Source: Candidatus Flexicrinis proximus
GTDB taxonomy: Bacteria; Chloroflexota; Anaerolineae; Aggregatilineales; Phototrophicaceae
Assembly: GCA_016712885.1 (NCBI GenBank)
Contig: JADJQF010000034.1
Location: 1 to 64,000 of the forward strand
Direction: 5' to 3'
DNA: 64,000 bases
The translations under genes were made by a program, and so were the position numbers. The notes under the pieces are model-generated. The model was not told where the DNA came from and did no database searches. It saw only the letters and a list, made by a program, of their open reading frames with translations. Each line of letters begins with the position of its first letter. The stretch's first letter is position 1. Positions 52,962 to 62,263 of this stretch are shown here, piece by piece.

Positions 52962-55469
52962 TTAGCTTCGGTTCATGCGCTGGTCGATAAGGTCCTGAAA
53001 CGGGTCTTTGCCCTTTTCGATCAGGACTTTGCGACTGCGGCCGCCATTGATCGTCTCGCCAATGATGCCGAGTTCTTCCAGCAGATCCATGATCCGCGCC
53101 GCGCGTGGATAACCCAGGTCGAGTTTGCGCTGAATCTGCGAGGCGGACGCTTCCTGTTCCTCGACCACCAGTTTGATCGCTTCTTCGAGCAGTGGGTCGG
53201 TCTGCGTCAGGAATTCGCGGTAGGTCAGGCTGCGTTCCCAGGGCGCGCTGAATTCGCGCGGCAGGCGCCCGGCATCAATCTCATCCTGTTTCCACACGCG
53301 CCAGTGCCGGACAACATCGCGCACCTCGTCATCGCTGACGTAGCAGCCTTGCACACGTATCGGTGCGCCGGCGTCTCCTGCGAAATACAGCATATCGCCC
53401 TTACCGAGCAGGGTTTCCGCGCCGATCGTGTCCAGGATGACGCGGCTGTCCACGCCTGACGCAACCGCGAAAGCGATACGTGACGGGAAGTTAGCCTTGA
53501 TCAGACCGGTGATCACATCGACGCTTGGCCGCTGTGTGGCGATGACCATGTGCATTCCGACCGCGCGCGCCATTTGGGCCAGGCGTGTAATCGCCCTTTC
53601 CGTGTCGTCGGGACGGCTCATCATCAGGTCGCCGACCTCGTCAACCATGATTGCAATGTAAGGAAGATGGTCTTTGCGCCGGCGTGGACCAAGTTTACCG
53701 TTGTAGGTCTCGATATTCCGCGCGCTTGCGCCCTCAAGCAGCTTATAGCGCCGTTCCATCTCCACAACACACCACTTGAGCGCGGCCACAATCCGGTCGA
53801 TGTCCGTCTCGACCGGACCGATGAGATGCGGCAGGCTGTTGTAACGGCTGAGTTCGACCATCTTCGGGTCGAGCAGCACCATTCTCAACTGTTCGGGCGT
53901 GTTGTCCATCACCAATGCCGTGACGGTGGCTGCCATGAAGACTGACTTACCCGATCCGGTTGTTCCGGCGACCAGCAGGTGCGGGCACCCGGCGATATCG
54001 ACGCCGACCGGCTGGCCGGTGACGTCACGTCCAAGCGGCACCAGCAGCGGCGTCTTGCGCTTGATGAACTGGTCGTTGTAGCCCTTGCTCTCATACACCG
54101 ACCGCAGCGTAACGATGCTCGGCAGCCTGTTCGGCACCTCGATACCCAGGTAACTCTGGCCCGGAACGGGTGTTTCCAGACGCAGGCGTTTGGCCGCCAG
54201 ACTCAGCGAAAGATCGTTCGCCAGCGAGGCGATCTTGCTTAGGCGCGTGCGCTGAAGTGTCGCGGCGCCGCTCTCATCTTTGGTCTCGACATACGGCCGC
54301 ACGGCATACTGCGTTACGGTTGGGCCGACCCGTACGTTTACAATGTCCACATCGATATCGAATTCGAGCAGCGTATTCTCGATCAGGACGACGTTCTTGT
54401 TGATCTCCTCCTGGTCAGGCAGCGAAAGCTCGCCTTCCTGGAGCAGAGACACCGCCGGCATAGCGTTATCGCGTTTGCTGACCTTCTTCTGTTCCTTGAT
54501 ACCGTCTACCGTGAAGAATCGCCGCACGCGGCCGTCTGGCCGTTTCACGAGCAGATGACCGTCCGCGCTCCGTTCTTTCAGCAGCGAGCCGATGCTTGAG
54601 GGATCGAGGCCGCCTTTTTCCGCGCGGCTGAACAGCGCTTTTTCCTCGTCCGTCAGCTGGACGATCTTCGGCTCCTCAAGTCCAAGCGGCGGGAGCTGTG
54701 CCTCGCGCAGACTCGGCCGCACATGAGCGGGATCAGGCCGGATACGCATCATCCCCGACGCCGGCGATCGACCTACCCCGACGATGGCCTTTACGCGGCG
54801 CTGGTTGAGGGCATACCGGTAGGTGCGATCCGCGCGCTCGTCGAATTTGGTTAGGCTCCTGCTGACGGCCCGTAACGTTTTCGTGAACTGTGCCCGGCTG
54901 AAGCCAAACGCGATTGTGATGGCAAGTCCAAGCAGGATAAGGTATACGAACGCCGCAACCCGGACGCCGACGATGCCGACGAGAACACTGCTTAATGCAC
55001 CGCCGATTGCGCCGCCGCCCTGCCCGGCACGCGCAACTGCGCGGAATTCCTGATCTCCGGCGGCCAGGTGCAGCAGCGCCAGAATCGCAATGAACGCCAG
55101 TTCTAGCGCCAGCAAGCGATGGGCGCCGAGGTGGAATTGGACTCCCACCCGCGGCAGCAGAATCGAAACGCCAAATGCGAAAATCCCGGCACAGACCAAC
55201 ACTGCGCCGTAACCGAACAGTTGCGTCAACGCGCCAGCCCAGGCACGCGCCAGGGTCGCGCTGCTCGACACGTCCAGCAGAGACATAAAACTGACAGCGC
55301 CAAACATGATGAGCATGATGGCGATAACTTCATTGCTCCAAGGCGGCACACTGTCGAACAGATTGTCCCAGAATTCCGGCGTCACGCGGAACTTGTCCAT
55401 CTGCTCACGGCGGCTGGGCGGCTGGGGTGCGGGAGCGGGTGGTGGGGCTTGCGGCTTCTTCTGCGCCAC
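52962..55469 (-). CDS. ftsK: DNA translocase FtsK/SpoIIIE
   Basis: The 835-residue protein has four N-terminal membrane helices (about 48-68, 84-105, 119-135, 160-185) and a polar linker that is shorter than in E. coli. The RecA-like motor has Walker A GTTGSGKSVFM (about 500), Walker B VDEVGDLMM and QRPSVDVITG. A C-terminal winged-helix gamma domain follows (EASASQIQRKLDLGYPRAARIMDLLE) that reads oriented KOPS/SRS-like DNA. It pumps the chromosome ends through the septum in division. The Pro-rich N-terminus (PQAPPPAPAPQPPS) precedes the first helix. It appears to be monocistronic. Confidence 0.95.
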   Translation of the reverse strand: MAQKKPQAPPPAPAPQPPSRREQMDKFRVTPEFWDNLFDSVPPWSNEVIAIMLIMFGAVSFMSLLDVSSSATLARAWAGALTQLFGYGAVLVCAGIFAFGVSILLPRVGVQFHLGAHRLLALELAFIAILALLHLAAGDQEFRAVARAGQGGGAIGGALSSVLVGIVGVRVAAFVYLILLGLAITIAFGFSRAQFTKTLRAVSRSLTKFDERADRTYRYALNQRRVKAIVGVGRSPASGMMRIRPDPAHVRPSLREAQLPPLGLEEPKIVQLTDEEKALFSRAEKGGLDPSSIGSLLKERSADGHLLVKRPDGRVRRFFTVDGIKEQKKVSKRDNAMPAVSLLQEGELSLPDQEEINKNVVLIENTLLEFDIDVDIVNVRVGPTVTQYAVRPYVETKDESGAATLQRTRLSKIASLANDLSLSLAAKRLRLETPVPGQSYLGIEVPNRLPSIVTLRSVYESKGYNDQFIKRKTPLLVPLGRDVTGQPVGVDIAGCPHLLVAGTTGSGKSVFMAATVTALVMDNTPEQLRMVLLDPKMVELSRYNSLPHLIGPVETDIDRIVAALKWCVVEMERRYKLLEGASARNIETYNGKLGPRRRKDHLPYIAIMVDEVGDLMMSRPDDTERAITRLAQMARAVGMHMVIATQRPSVDVITGLIKANFPSRIAFAVASGVDSRVILDTIGAETLLGKGDMLYFAGDAGAPIRVQGCYVSDDEVRDVVRHWRVWKQDEIDAGRLPREFSAPWERSLTYREFLTQTDPLLEEAIKLVVEEQEASASQIQRKLDLGYPRAARIMDLLEELGIIGETINGGRSRKVLIEKGKDPFQDLIDQRMNRS

Positions 55470-55580
55470 GCGCTGACCTTTACATTCCGATAGTCAATCC
55501 CGCTATTTTAGCACGGATGCGCATGACCTTGCCCGCCGACCGCTTTAGCCAATTCGTCTGGGGTCGGCCGCCGGGAAAAA

Positions 55581-56906
55581 TCACGCCAGTCCATGCACCC
55601 ATGATGTTTTTTTGGGAAACAGGATGTTCAACAGCACGGTGGCTTTTGCGTTCGAGAACACTTCAGCCAGCACATCGTACAACTCACTGGCCGTGCGGTG
55701 ACCGAACACCACGTTCCAGAACATGTGCCACGGGAACTGAATATCATAGTCGTCTTTGCCGCTGATGGACTCAATACTTGTCACGCGGCCGGCCTCAAAC
55801 GTTAACCGGATACCGGTAAGGTCGTAAAATCCGATACGCAGCTCGCCCGTATAGCGGTGCGCGCCGGAGCCGTGCAGCCGCCGCTCCATCACGGGCGTGA
55901 TGTGTTTGAGGAATCCGATCGTATCCGGCACGCGTAAGTACCACGCGTAATCCAGGTGCTGCTTGACCAGTCCCCCCGGCGACTCCGTGATCAACTGGTC
56001 GAGCGTTTCATGGATACCCATGCCAAACGCCAGCATCGCCGGGCAGTAACCGTACTGCGCCAACGCCCACGCTTTGATGCCTTGCATCACATCATCAAAG
56101 GTCGCCAGGTACGAGGTTTCCGTGCCGACCACATAGGCAACGCAGCGAACCCGGTATGGCTCGTCCAGCGAGCTGAGCAGTGTCAGATAACCGACCCCAT
56201 GTCCAGCGCCATCTACAATCACCTGATAATCGGTATGGGGATAGTATCGCGCATGGCGGCCGGTGATTTCATAGTTCAGCTCCGCTGGCGAATAGCGTTC
56301 GGTCAGCAGGCGTTCGCGCGAAAAGTGTTCGTTCCATCCACTGATGGCCGGGATGTCGTCCGCCGTCGCGCCGCGCAGCGTGAAGGTCGGGCTGTATTCC
56401 GGTTTGAGGTCGGGCAGGGCGGAAAGCTGAAACGCCGCGTGAAACCCAAGGTCGACGGCCATCGTATAGCCGAATTTACGGTAGAAATGACCAATACCGG
56501 TGATGACCTGCAGCTGATGGCCGAGAGCCGAACTGCGGGCATGTACCGCATCGAACAGCTTTCGTACCAGCCCCTGGCTGCGGTAATCGGGGTGAGTCGC
56601 GACCAGCTCCGGCCGCCCGACCGCAATTTCGATACCCTCGTAACGCCAGGTTTGTGGGATCAGCAGTGTGGCGGAGACCAGCATGTCGTCTTTCGCCGGG
56701 TCAACAACGACAAAGATGTCGTCTGCCGTCGTGGTCGGATGCGCGTTCATCAGATCGCGTGTCCAATGACGCATACCCTCCTTAACATACTCGGACTCAC
56801 CCGCCGTGTTGATACTGGCGTACAAATCCGGGAGGCGTTCACGGTCGCTGGCGTGGCCTTCGCTCAGTGACCGGAGAATAAGTCCGTTTTCCAGGTGTTG
56901 TTTCAT
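55581..56906 (-). CDS. Eis-like GNAT acetyltransferase
   Basis: The 441-residue protein has two GNAT-fold domains followed by an SCP2-like C-terminal domain, the layout of enhanced intracellular survival (Eis) proteins. The acetyl-CoA motif is ELVATHPDYRSQGLVRKLFDAV (about 102-123) with the R-x-x-G-L pattern. FYRKFGYTMAVDLGF is in the first domain. The C-terminal IRLTFEAGRVTSIES and FWNVVFGHRTASELYD form the SCP2-type part. Eis acetylates aminoglycosides and lysines; the substrate here is unknown. It is divergent from the giant kinase-like gene, with a 338-nt shared upstream region. Confidence 0.85.
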   Translation of the reverse strand: MKQHLENGLILRSLSEGHASDRERLPDLYASINTAGESEYVKEGMRHWTRDLMNAHPTTTADDIFVVVDPAKDDMLVSATLLIPQTWRYEGIEIAVGRPELVATHPDYRSQGLVRKLFDAVHARSSALGHQLQVITGIGHFYRKFGYTMAVDLGFHAAFQLSALPDLKPEYSPTFTLRGATADDIPAISGWNEHFSRERLLTERYSPAELNYEITGRHARYYPHTDYQVIVDGAGHGVGYLTLLSSLDEPYRVRCVAYVVGTETSYLATFDDVMQGIKAWALAQYGYCPAMLAFGMGIHETLDQLITESPGGLVKQHLDYAWYLRVPDTIGFLKHITPVMERRLHGSGAHRYTGELRIGFYDLTGIRLTFEAGRVTSIESISGKDDYDIQFPWHMFWNVVFGHRTASELYDVLAEVFSNAKATVLLNILFPKKTSWVHGLA

Positions 56907-57244
56907 GCTGAGTTTGCTTTCGATAGGCTGCCGCAGGCATAGTGTGAACCCTTGTGAACCATTATACGCGCATTAATGGCCTGGCCGCGTCCCTCGCCAC
57001 GATCTCCCCAATTTCCGGGAGTGTTTCCGCAATCCATGTCCTCCGGCCATCCATGAAGTAACCCACGTCCTGTGCAGGCCCTGCCGCGCAAGCCAGAGCC
57101 GTGGACGAAATAGGTGAGGGACGGCAATATCCGGCAATATTACGGTTTGCGATGAGCGCCGATTGCGCCGCCGTTCTCAATCGGTACAATAAGGCATTGC
57201 TGCCTATCGGCTTAACCACCGGGGCAAAGAGGAGAAAGTATTGC
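56907..57244. other. Divergent intergenic region
   Basis: No gene is supported in these 338 bases. The stretch must hold the promoters of both neighbours. A TACAAT box (57185-57190) is placed for the plus-strand gene, whose GAGGAG site and ATG follow at 57229-57247. No operator or repeat was recognised. Confidence 0.5.
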
Positions 57245-60200
57245 ATGGCGGACAGCCTATTTGATTCGCGCTGGCGTTACGACTTTATTTATCCGCGCGG
57301 ACGCAGCGGCGAAACCTTACGTGCCGTCGATACACAGAATAACGACCGCCCAGTAGTGATTAAGCGCCCCGCGCCCAGCGATGCGCCGCCGATTCGCGCT
57401 GCCCAGGAAGTCAGTATTGCAACCGAGCGCCGCGTCCTGTCCCGTCTCGCCGGGCATCCGGTCCTGACCGAGCTGGTTGCAGAGGGGCAGTTCAGTGTCG
57501 GGGGTCTCGCCCATCAGTACATTGTCGTCGAGCGTGCCGAAGGCGTCATTGTCGCGGACGAAGTCCTGAAACTATCCGAGTCCGGAGAACGTCTCCCCGA
57601 ACTGGAGATGCTGGTCGTCCTCGACCGCTTGCTTGATCTGTTATACAGCGCGCACAGCAAAGACATCGTTTACAACGATGTCGACGCCAAACACCTGTTC
57701 TGGAATCGGGAAACCTATCGGTTAAAGGTTATAGACTGGGGTAACGCCGTCTTTATGCAGGGCGACGATGTCACTGCGACGGGCATCAGCAAACAGAGCG
57801 ACATCTATCAGGTGGGCGAGCTGATGTATTTCATCCTGACCGGCGGCGGTCGCCCAGAAGTCCCGCGCGATGCGCCGGATGAATGGTCGCCGGACTTCAA
57901 GGAAGATAACGAGCGCATCCAGCCGCGCTTGCGCATGATTGTCGCCCGCGCGCTGCATCCGCGCCCTGCCCGCCGCTATCAATACCTCGTCGAACTGCAG
58001 CGCGCCCTGACCGAATACCGGCTGCCCTTTGAGCGCGAACGCGACGGACTCCTGTCCCGCAGCCGTGACCGCCTGAAGAATAACCTGAGCAAGAACGATC
58101 TGATGGCGCTCTCGATGACGCTTCAGACTGCGATGTCGATGGACCCGGGGTTTCCCGCTGTCCTTCAGATCCAGAACGAGATCGAGTCCCGGCTGCAGGC
58201 GCTCGACCTGGCCGCTGGACTGGACGCGGCGCGTATCTACCTTGAAGGCGGGAATTATCCCAAAGCCATCGAACTATTCAGCGAGCTCGTCACACGTGCC
58301 AAAGATGATTGGCTGACCCGCATCAATGTCCTGATGGACGCCTGCCGGATCCTCAACGAACTGGCATCCGGCAGACCGCCAGGGCCGGGTATCGCCGACG
58401 GTGTTTCTCTGCTGCTCGACGGTAAATTCGCGGCGGCAGGGTATCTTCTAGTCGCAGCTGACAGTGAAGATGCCGCCAGCCGTAAGGCCCAATGGCTCGT
58501 CGCCGAGCGCGTCTCGGCGCATGTGCCTGAAGTCCAGCTTCTGCGGCCAAATCTTTACCGGCTTGAACTGGCGCTTGCGGCGTTGGGAAGCACCGGCGTC
58601 AATGTGACTGAGGCGCGCCGGGTGCTGGTTGAGGTTCGCGGTACCCTTGACGAGATGGTTGAGGCCTCGCTGATCGCCGACTTGCGTGACCGCTTCCGCG
58701 AAATCGTCGACCGCCTTACCGCACTGCAGGCCCCGCTCACGACCCTGATGGTAAAAAACAGCCTGTCTGATACACAGCTCCCGCTGAGCGCCTTGGATCG
58801 CGCCACTAACGCGGCCATGGCGCTTGCCGACAATATGCATGTGGTGGGCCGGCAGGCCGTCACCAGTCCGGTTGATGCTCGCGAGGCCTTGCAGCTTAGC
58901 CGTGCGATTGACCCGACAAATCCGGCCTGGGACTCTCTCGACGAACTGCTCGGCGGGTTGTATCGGCGCCTCCAGACCTATCAGACCTTCACACCCACGC
59001 CCGATGGTGCGGACATTGACGCCTGGCTCCATGAGACCCAGGCGGATTTGATGCCCTACGAGCAGACAATCTTCGATGACACCCTGAGCAGCATGATCGC
59101 CGGCCTGAGCGCCGCACAGCAGGCCTGGCAGATGTTTGCGGCCGCCTCGATTACCGGTGACCGCGCCGAGGCCGTTCAGGCATTGAGCCAGGCCATCGAC
59201 AATGTTTCTATGCTTAGCCCAACACTGTCCGGCTGGCTGGGGCATCTGCGGAGCGTCATCGAAAACACCCGTTATGTCGAACGACATGCCCTCTACGGCG
59301 GGTTGGGCCGAACGCTGGCCGACGGATGGGAGGCCTTTGACAAGGGTCGCCTGGTGGATGCCGAACGATTAGGCGAGGACTCGCTCCAGATCGCTCATGA
59401 GGACCGTGAACGCCGTGTCGCGACGCGTTTACGCAATCTATCGCGTCTTGCCCGCGAGTGGGTCGAACGCGGGGGTGCGGCCAGCGCAGCGCGCAGCCAG
59501 ACGGCGCTGGATGCGCTGGCGAAAGAATACACGGCTGAAGAAACGCGGATCCGTAAGGACTTCGATGCGCAGATGCCCAGTCACGATACTTATCTTAAGG
59601 CGATGGGGCGCGGCGTGATCGAGCTTTATGCGCGCAACAGTACTGCCGCAACGCGCGTCCTCGGATTTGATTACCTGCTCCACGCGACACTGGAAGCCCA
59701 CACCGGCCATTTCGCCGATTACGAGTTCTATCGTGAGGCTTCGATGCGAGCGTTAGGGGAAGTGGGGCCTCGCCATCCGCTGACTCGTTCGCTGGATGAA
59801 TTCGTTGAGCGCCGGCGTGAGCTGAACCGCTTGAGTGCCGAACTGAACAGGATCAGCGGCCCTGATGCGATCAACCAGATCGAACGTGTGCGGCGTGCAG
59901 TGGATGACAGTCCGCTGGGCAAATCGCTTGGCGTCGTCACCACCAGCCTGCGCGACGTCGAAGCGGCGCTCCGCGATTGGGGTGATGGCGAGTTCCGCGT
60001 GGCTGGCGGCCGCATCGAAAATGCGATCAAGGGCTTGCAGGAGGCCGAGACACAGCATGGTGTCAGCGCGCGTGCCTATCGCGCCTGGCTCGAAAACCTG
60101 ATCCGAGGCGCCGCAGAGCTCACCGTCCAGATGAAGGGCATGCGCCAGACCCTCGACAAGATGCCGGATATGCCGTCGGATACGGTACGCGACGCCCACC

Positions 60201-61579
60201 AGAAGATTGTGGAGCTGAGCAACAAACTGGTTGGCGAATTGAGTGCCGCCAAGCTGATTCAGTGGCGCGACACCTACGAAAGATTCCTGCAGGTCTACAC
60301 CGACACGCGGATTCGGCGCAGCACCAAGATGGAGCGCCTGAACGAGCTGTTCCGCGCGATGTTCATCGACCGTCACCCCGCGTACCCGCTGTACCGCCAT
60401 TGGTATACGGTGACGGAAAATGCGCCGGAATTCCCTGCGCCGCCGACCAGCGAACCCGTGCCCACCCTCCGTGAAGAAGAGGACTTGATCCTTACCCCAT
60501 CGGTGATGCCTCCTATAGAAATGGAAGATGGCCCGCCGTCGCGCCGTCCTGCACGGGTCACGGTTACCCCCCAGACAGACGCCACGGAACGTAGCGCAGG
60601 ACGCGGACGCCGCTGGCTGGCGTTGATTGCGCTCGCCCTTCTGATCGTTGCGATCGCGGCGGTTTTTATCCTGACCCGCCCTAAATCGGACTCCACACAA
60701 GGGGACGGACTAAATCTCCCTGGGATCGCGCTGACGATCTCGGCCACGCTTGAGCCTTCGATCACGCCAAGCGAGACGCCGAGTCTGACCCCCACCGGGG
60801 ACATGACGCAGGTCGTTCCTACCGTGGTCATCGGAGACAACATTATTCCGGCCAGTAATACCGAAACGCCGGTGCCCGAGGCGGCAACCGAAACGCCGGT
60901 ACCGACCCTAACTGAGACATTGCTCCCTTCAGAAACGCCGACGATTACCCCCAGCCCGACCGTGACTCTCCCGCCGCAGGGCTTGCAGGGTGAGCAGGAT
61001 CTGCTGGCAATGATCGCAAGAATTGACCCTTCGGCGCGCGCCTGGACTACGGAACAGTTCTCGGAAGGCCCGGACGAGACCGGCTGGCGCCTGGGCATCG
61101 GCGCGCAGTCCACGGGCGGAACGATCCAGATCCCGATCCTCGCCGATATCCTTGATGCCGCCTATGGAAACCAGGCTGCAACTCGTATTCGCCGAGTGGA
61201 TGCACAGATCAGCCTTTCGACCTTCGACCCGCTTTTGAGCGCCGATCAGGTCTACTTCGGGATCATGTTGATCCCGGCAGACGGCAGCCCTCCGGTCGGA
61301 CTCAAGGTTGAAGCGCAGACGACCACCCAGATCGCGCTGTATCAGCGCAGGGATAACGCCGACAGTTTCGTTTCGCAGCGGGCGGTAAACTTCATTTCGG
61401 GCCGCCTGCGGATCATCCGCGACACGAATACCCAGACGGTCGCCGTGTTCTACAATGAGGAACAGATCGGACCGTCGATCCCGTTTGTCGGGGCCGAGGT
61501 TCCGGTGACGCCGGTGCTGTTTGTCCGCGACGGCGGGGTCGTGACGGTGGTGAACAACTGGCGGATAACTCTACGGTAA
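57245..61579 (+). CDS. Giant atypical kinase-like membrane protein
   Basis: The 1444-residue protein begins with a protein-kinase-like domain (about 15-270). The VAIK-type lysine is present (VVIKRP, K40). The catalytic loop reads YNDVDAKHLFWN (143-154) instead of HRDLKPEN: Asp145 is kept but the loop Lys is Asp and the Asn is His. DFG is DWG (IDWGNA, D164). An all-helical region of about 800 residues follows. A single membrane helix (WLALIALALLIVAIAAVFIL, about 1122), a Thr/Pro/Glu linker (SETPSLTP, TETPVPTL) and an outside beta-rich domain of about 180 residues resembling a lectin-type sandwich complete it. ATG 57245 has AGAGGAG upstream. It may sense an outside ligand; whether it has kinase activity is open. 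Confidence 0.85.
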   Translation: MADSLFDSRWRYDFIYPRGRSGETLRAVDTQNNDRPVVIKRPAPSDAPPIRAAQEVSIATERRVLSRLAGHPVLTELVAEGQFSVGGLAHQYIVVERAEGVIVADEVLKLSESGERLPELEMLVVLDRLLDLLYSAHSKDIVYNDVDAKHLFWNRETYRLKVIDWGNAVFMQGDDVTATGISKQSDIYQVGELMYFILTGGGRPEVPRDAPDEWSPDFKEDNERIQPRLRMIVARALHPRPARRYQYLVELQRALTEYRLPFERERDGLLSRSRDRLKNNLSKNDLMALSMTLQTAMSMDPGFPAVLQIQNEIESRLQALDLAAGLDAARIYLEGGNYPKAIELFSELVTRAKDDWLTRINVLMDACRILNELASGRPPGPGIADGVSLLLDGKFAAAGYLLVAADSEDAASRKAQWLVAERVSAHVPEVQLLRPNLYRLELALAALGSTGVNVTEARRVLVEVRGTLDEMVEASLIADLRDRFREIVDRLTALQAPLTTLMVKNSLSDTQLPLSALDRATNAAMALADNMHVVGRQAVTSPVDAREALQLSRAIDPTNPAWDSLDELLGGLYRRLQTYQTFTPTPDGADIDAWLHETQADLMPYEQTIFDDTLSSMIAGLSAAQQAWQMFAAASITGDRAEAVQALSQAIDNVSMLSPTLSGWLGHLRSVIENTRYVERHALYGGLGRTLADGWEAFDKGRLVDAERLGEDSLQIAHEDRERRVATRLRNLSRLAREWVERGGAASAARSQTALDALAKEYTAEETRIRKDFDAQMPSHDTYLKAMGRGVIELYARNSTAATRVLGFDYLLHATLEAHTGHFADYEFYREASMRALGEVGPRHPLTRSLDEFVERRRELNRLSAELNRISGPDAINQIERVRRAVDDSPLGKSLGVVTTSLRDVEAALRDWGDGEFRVAGGRIENAIKGLQEAETQHGVSARAYRAWLENLIRGAAELTVQMKGMRQTLDKMPDMPSDTVRDAHQKIVELSNKLVGELSAAKLIQWRDTYERFLQVYTDTRIRRSTKMERLNELFRAMFIDRHPAYPLYRHWYTVTENAPEFPAPPTSEPVPTLREEEDLILTPSVMPPIEMEDGPPSRRPARVTVTPQTDATERSAGRGRRWLALIALALLIVAIAAVFILTRPKSDSTQGDGLNLPGIALTISATLEPSITPSETPSLTPTGDMTQVVPTVVIGDNIIPASNTETPVPEAATETPVPTLTETLLPSETPTITPSPTVTLPPQGLQGEQDLLAMIARIDPSARAWTTEQFSEGPDETGWRLGIGAQSTGGTIQIPILADILDAAYGNQAATRIRRVDAQISLSTFDPLLSADQVYFGIMLIPADGSPPVGLKVEAQTTTQIALYQRRDNADSFVSQRAVNFISGRLRIIRDTNTQTVAVFYNEEQIGPSIPFVGAEVPVTPVLFVRDGGVVTVVNNWRITLR

Positions 61580-61596
61580 ATTCGGGCTGTACTGCG

Positions 61597-62148
61597 CTAG
61601 AACAACGACAGCTGTGAATTGAAATCGTCGGCTTTGACGGTAGTCAGCGATCCATCGCGGTTGATGTGGTTCACCGTCACGGCCTCCTCGGTTACCTTGA
61701 CCAGGGGATCGACAAGCGACCGCGCAATCAGATGGTGCCGGTGGCAGTCCAGGGGATTACCTTCGCTGCACATTATCGCAAGCCGTGTCCCCGCCGCAAG
61801 CTGCAGCAGACGAGTGATGCCGCGCTGATACAGCTCCGAGCGCATCACGGCCTCGTAATCGACATCGGGGTAGGTCCAGGGTTCCGAATTCAGCGGCTGC
61901 TCGGTGGTTTTGAACAGCGCCGGGTCTTTCGGCCGTCCACCCAGAAATTCGCCCGCATACTTGTATTCGAGTCCATGCAGTTCGACCGCCAGCTTGATGG
62001 CACCCTGGTTGAACTGCGGATTGAACTGGCTGTGCGGTGTGCTGCGTACGTCGACCAGCATTCGCACGGAATGTAAGTCCAGGAGCGCGATCAGCGATTC
62101 GGAGGTGTGGTTGCTGTGGCCGACAGTATATAGGGTAAGTGGTGACAT
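61597..62148 (-). CDS. DUF488 family protein
   Basis: The 183-residue protein has the DUF488 signature: YTVGHSNHTSESLIALL at the N-terminus, VDVRSTPHSQFNPQFNQ, KYAGEFLGGRP and MCSEGNPLDCHRHHLIARSL with a Cys/His-rich centre. Function is unproven. ATG 62148 follows GGAGACGTAAG, whereas residues upstream of it in the same frame are not conserved. Like the glycosylase at 26889 it ends in QLSLF, a possible clamp-binding peptide, which would point to DNA repair. It is convergent with the kinase-like gene, 17 nt away. Confidence 0.85.
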   Translation of the reverse strand: MSPLTLYTVGHSNHTSESLIALLDLHSVRMLVDVRSTPHSQFNPQFNQGAIKLAVELHGLEYKYAGEFLGGRPKDPALFKTTEQPLNSEPWTYPDVDYEAVMRSELYQRGITRLLQLAAGTRLAIMCSEGNPLDCHRHHLIARSLVDPLVKVTEEAVTVNHINRDGSLTTVKADDFNSQLSLF

Positions 62149-62263
62149 CTTACGTCTCCTCAAACAACATCATACTCGCACTCGCAAAACACGCCAAATG
62201 GCTTTGTAAGGTGGCATCCTCATAAGGTGACTGTGAGTCATGTACACACAGGGGGCGAAGCCA

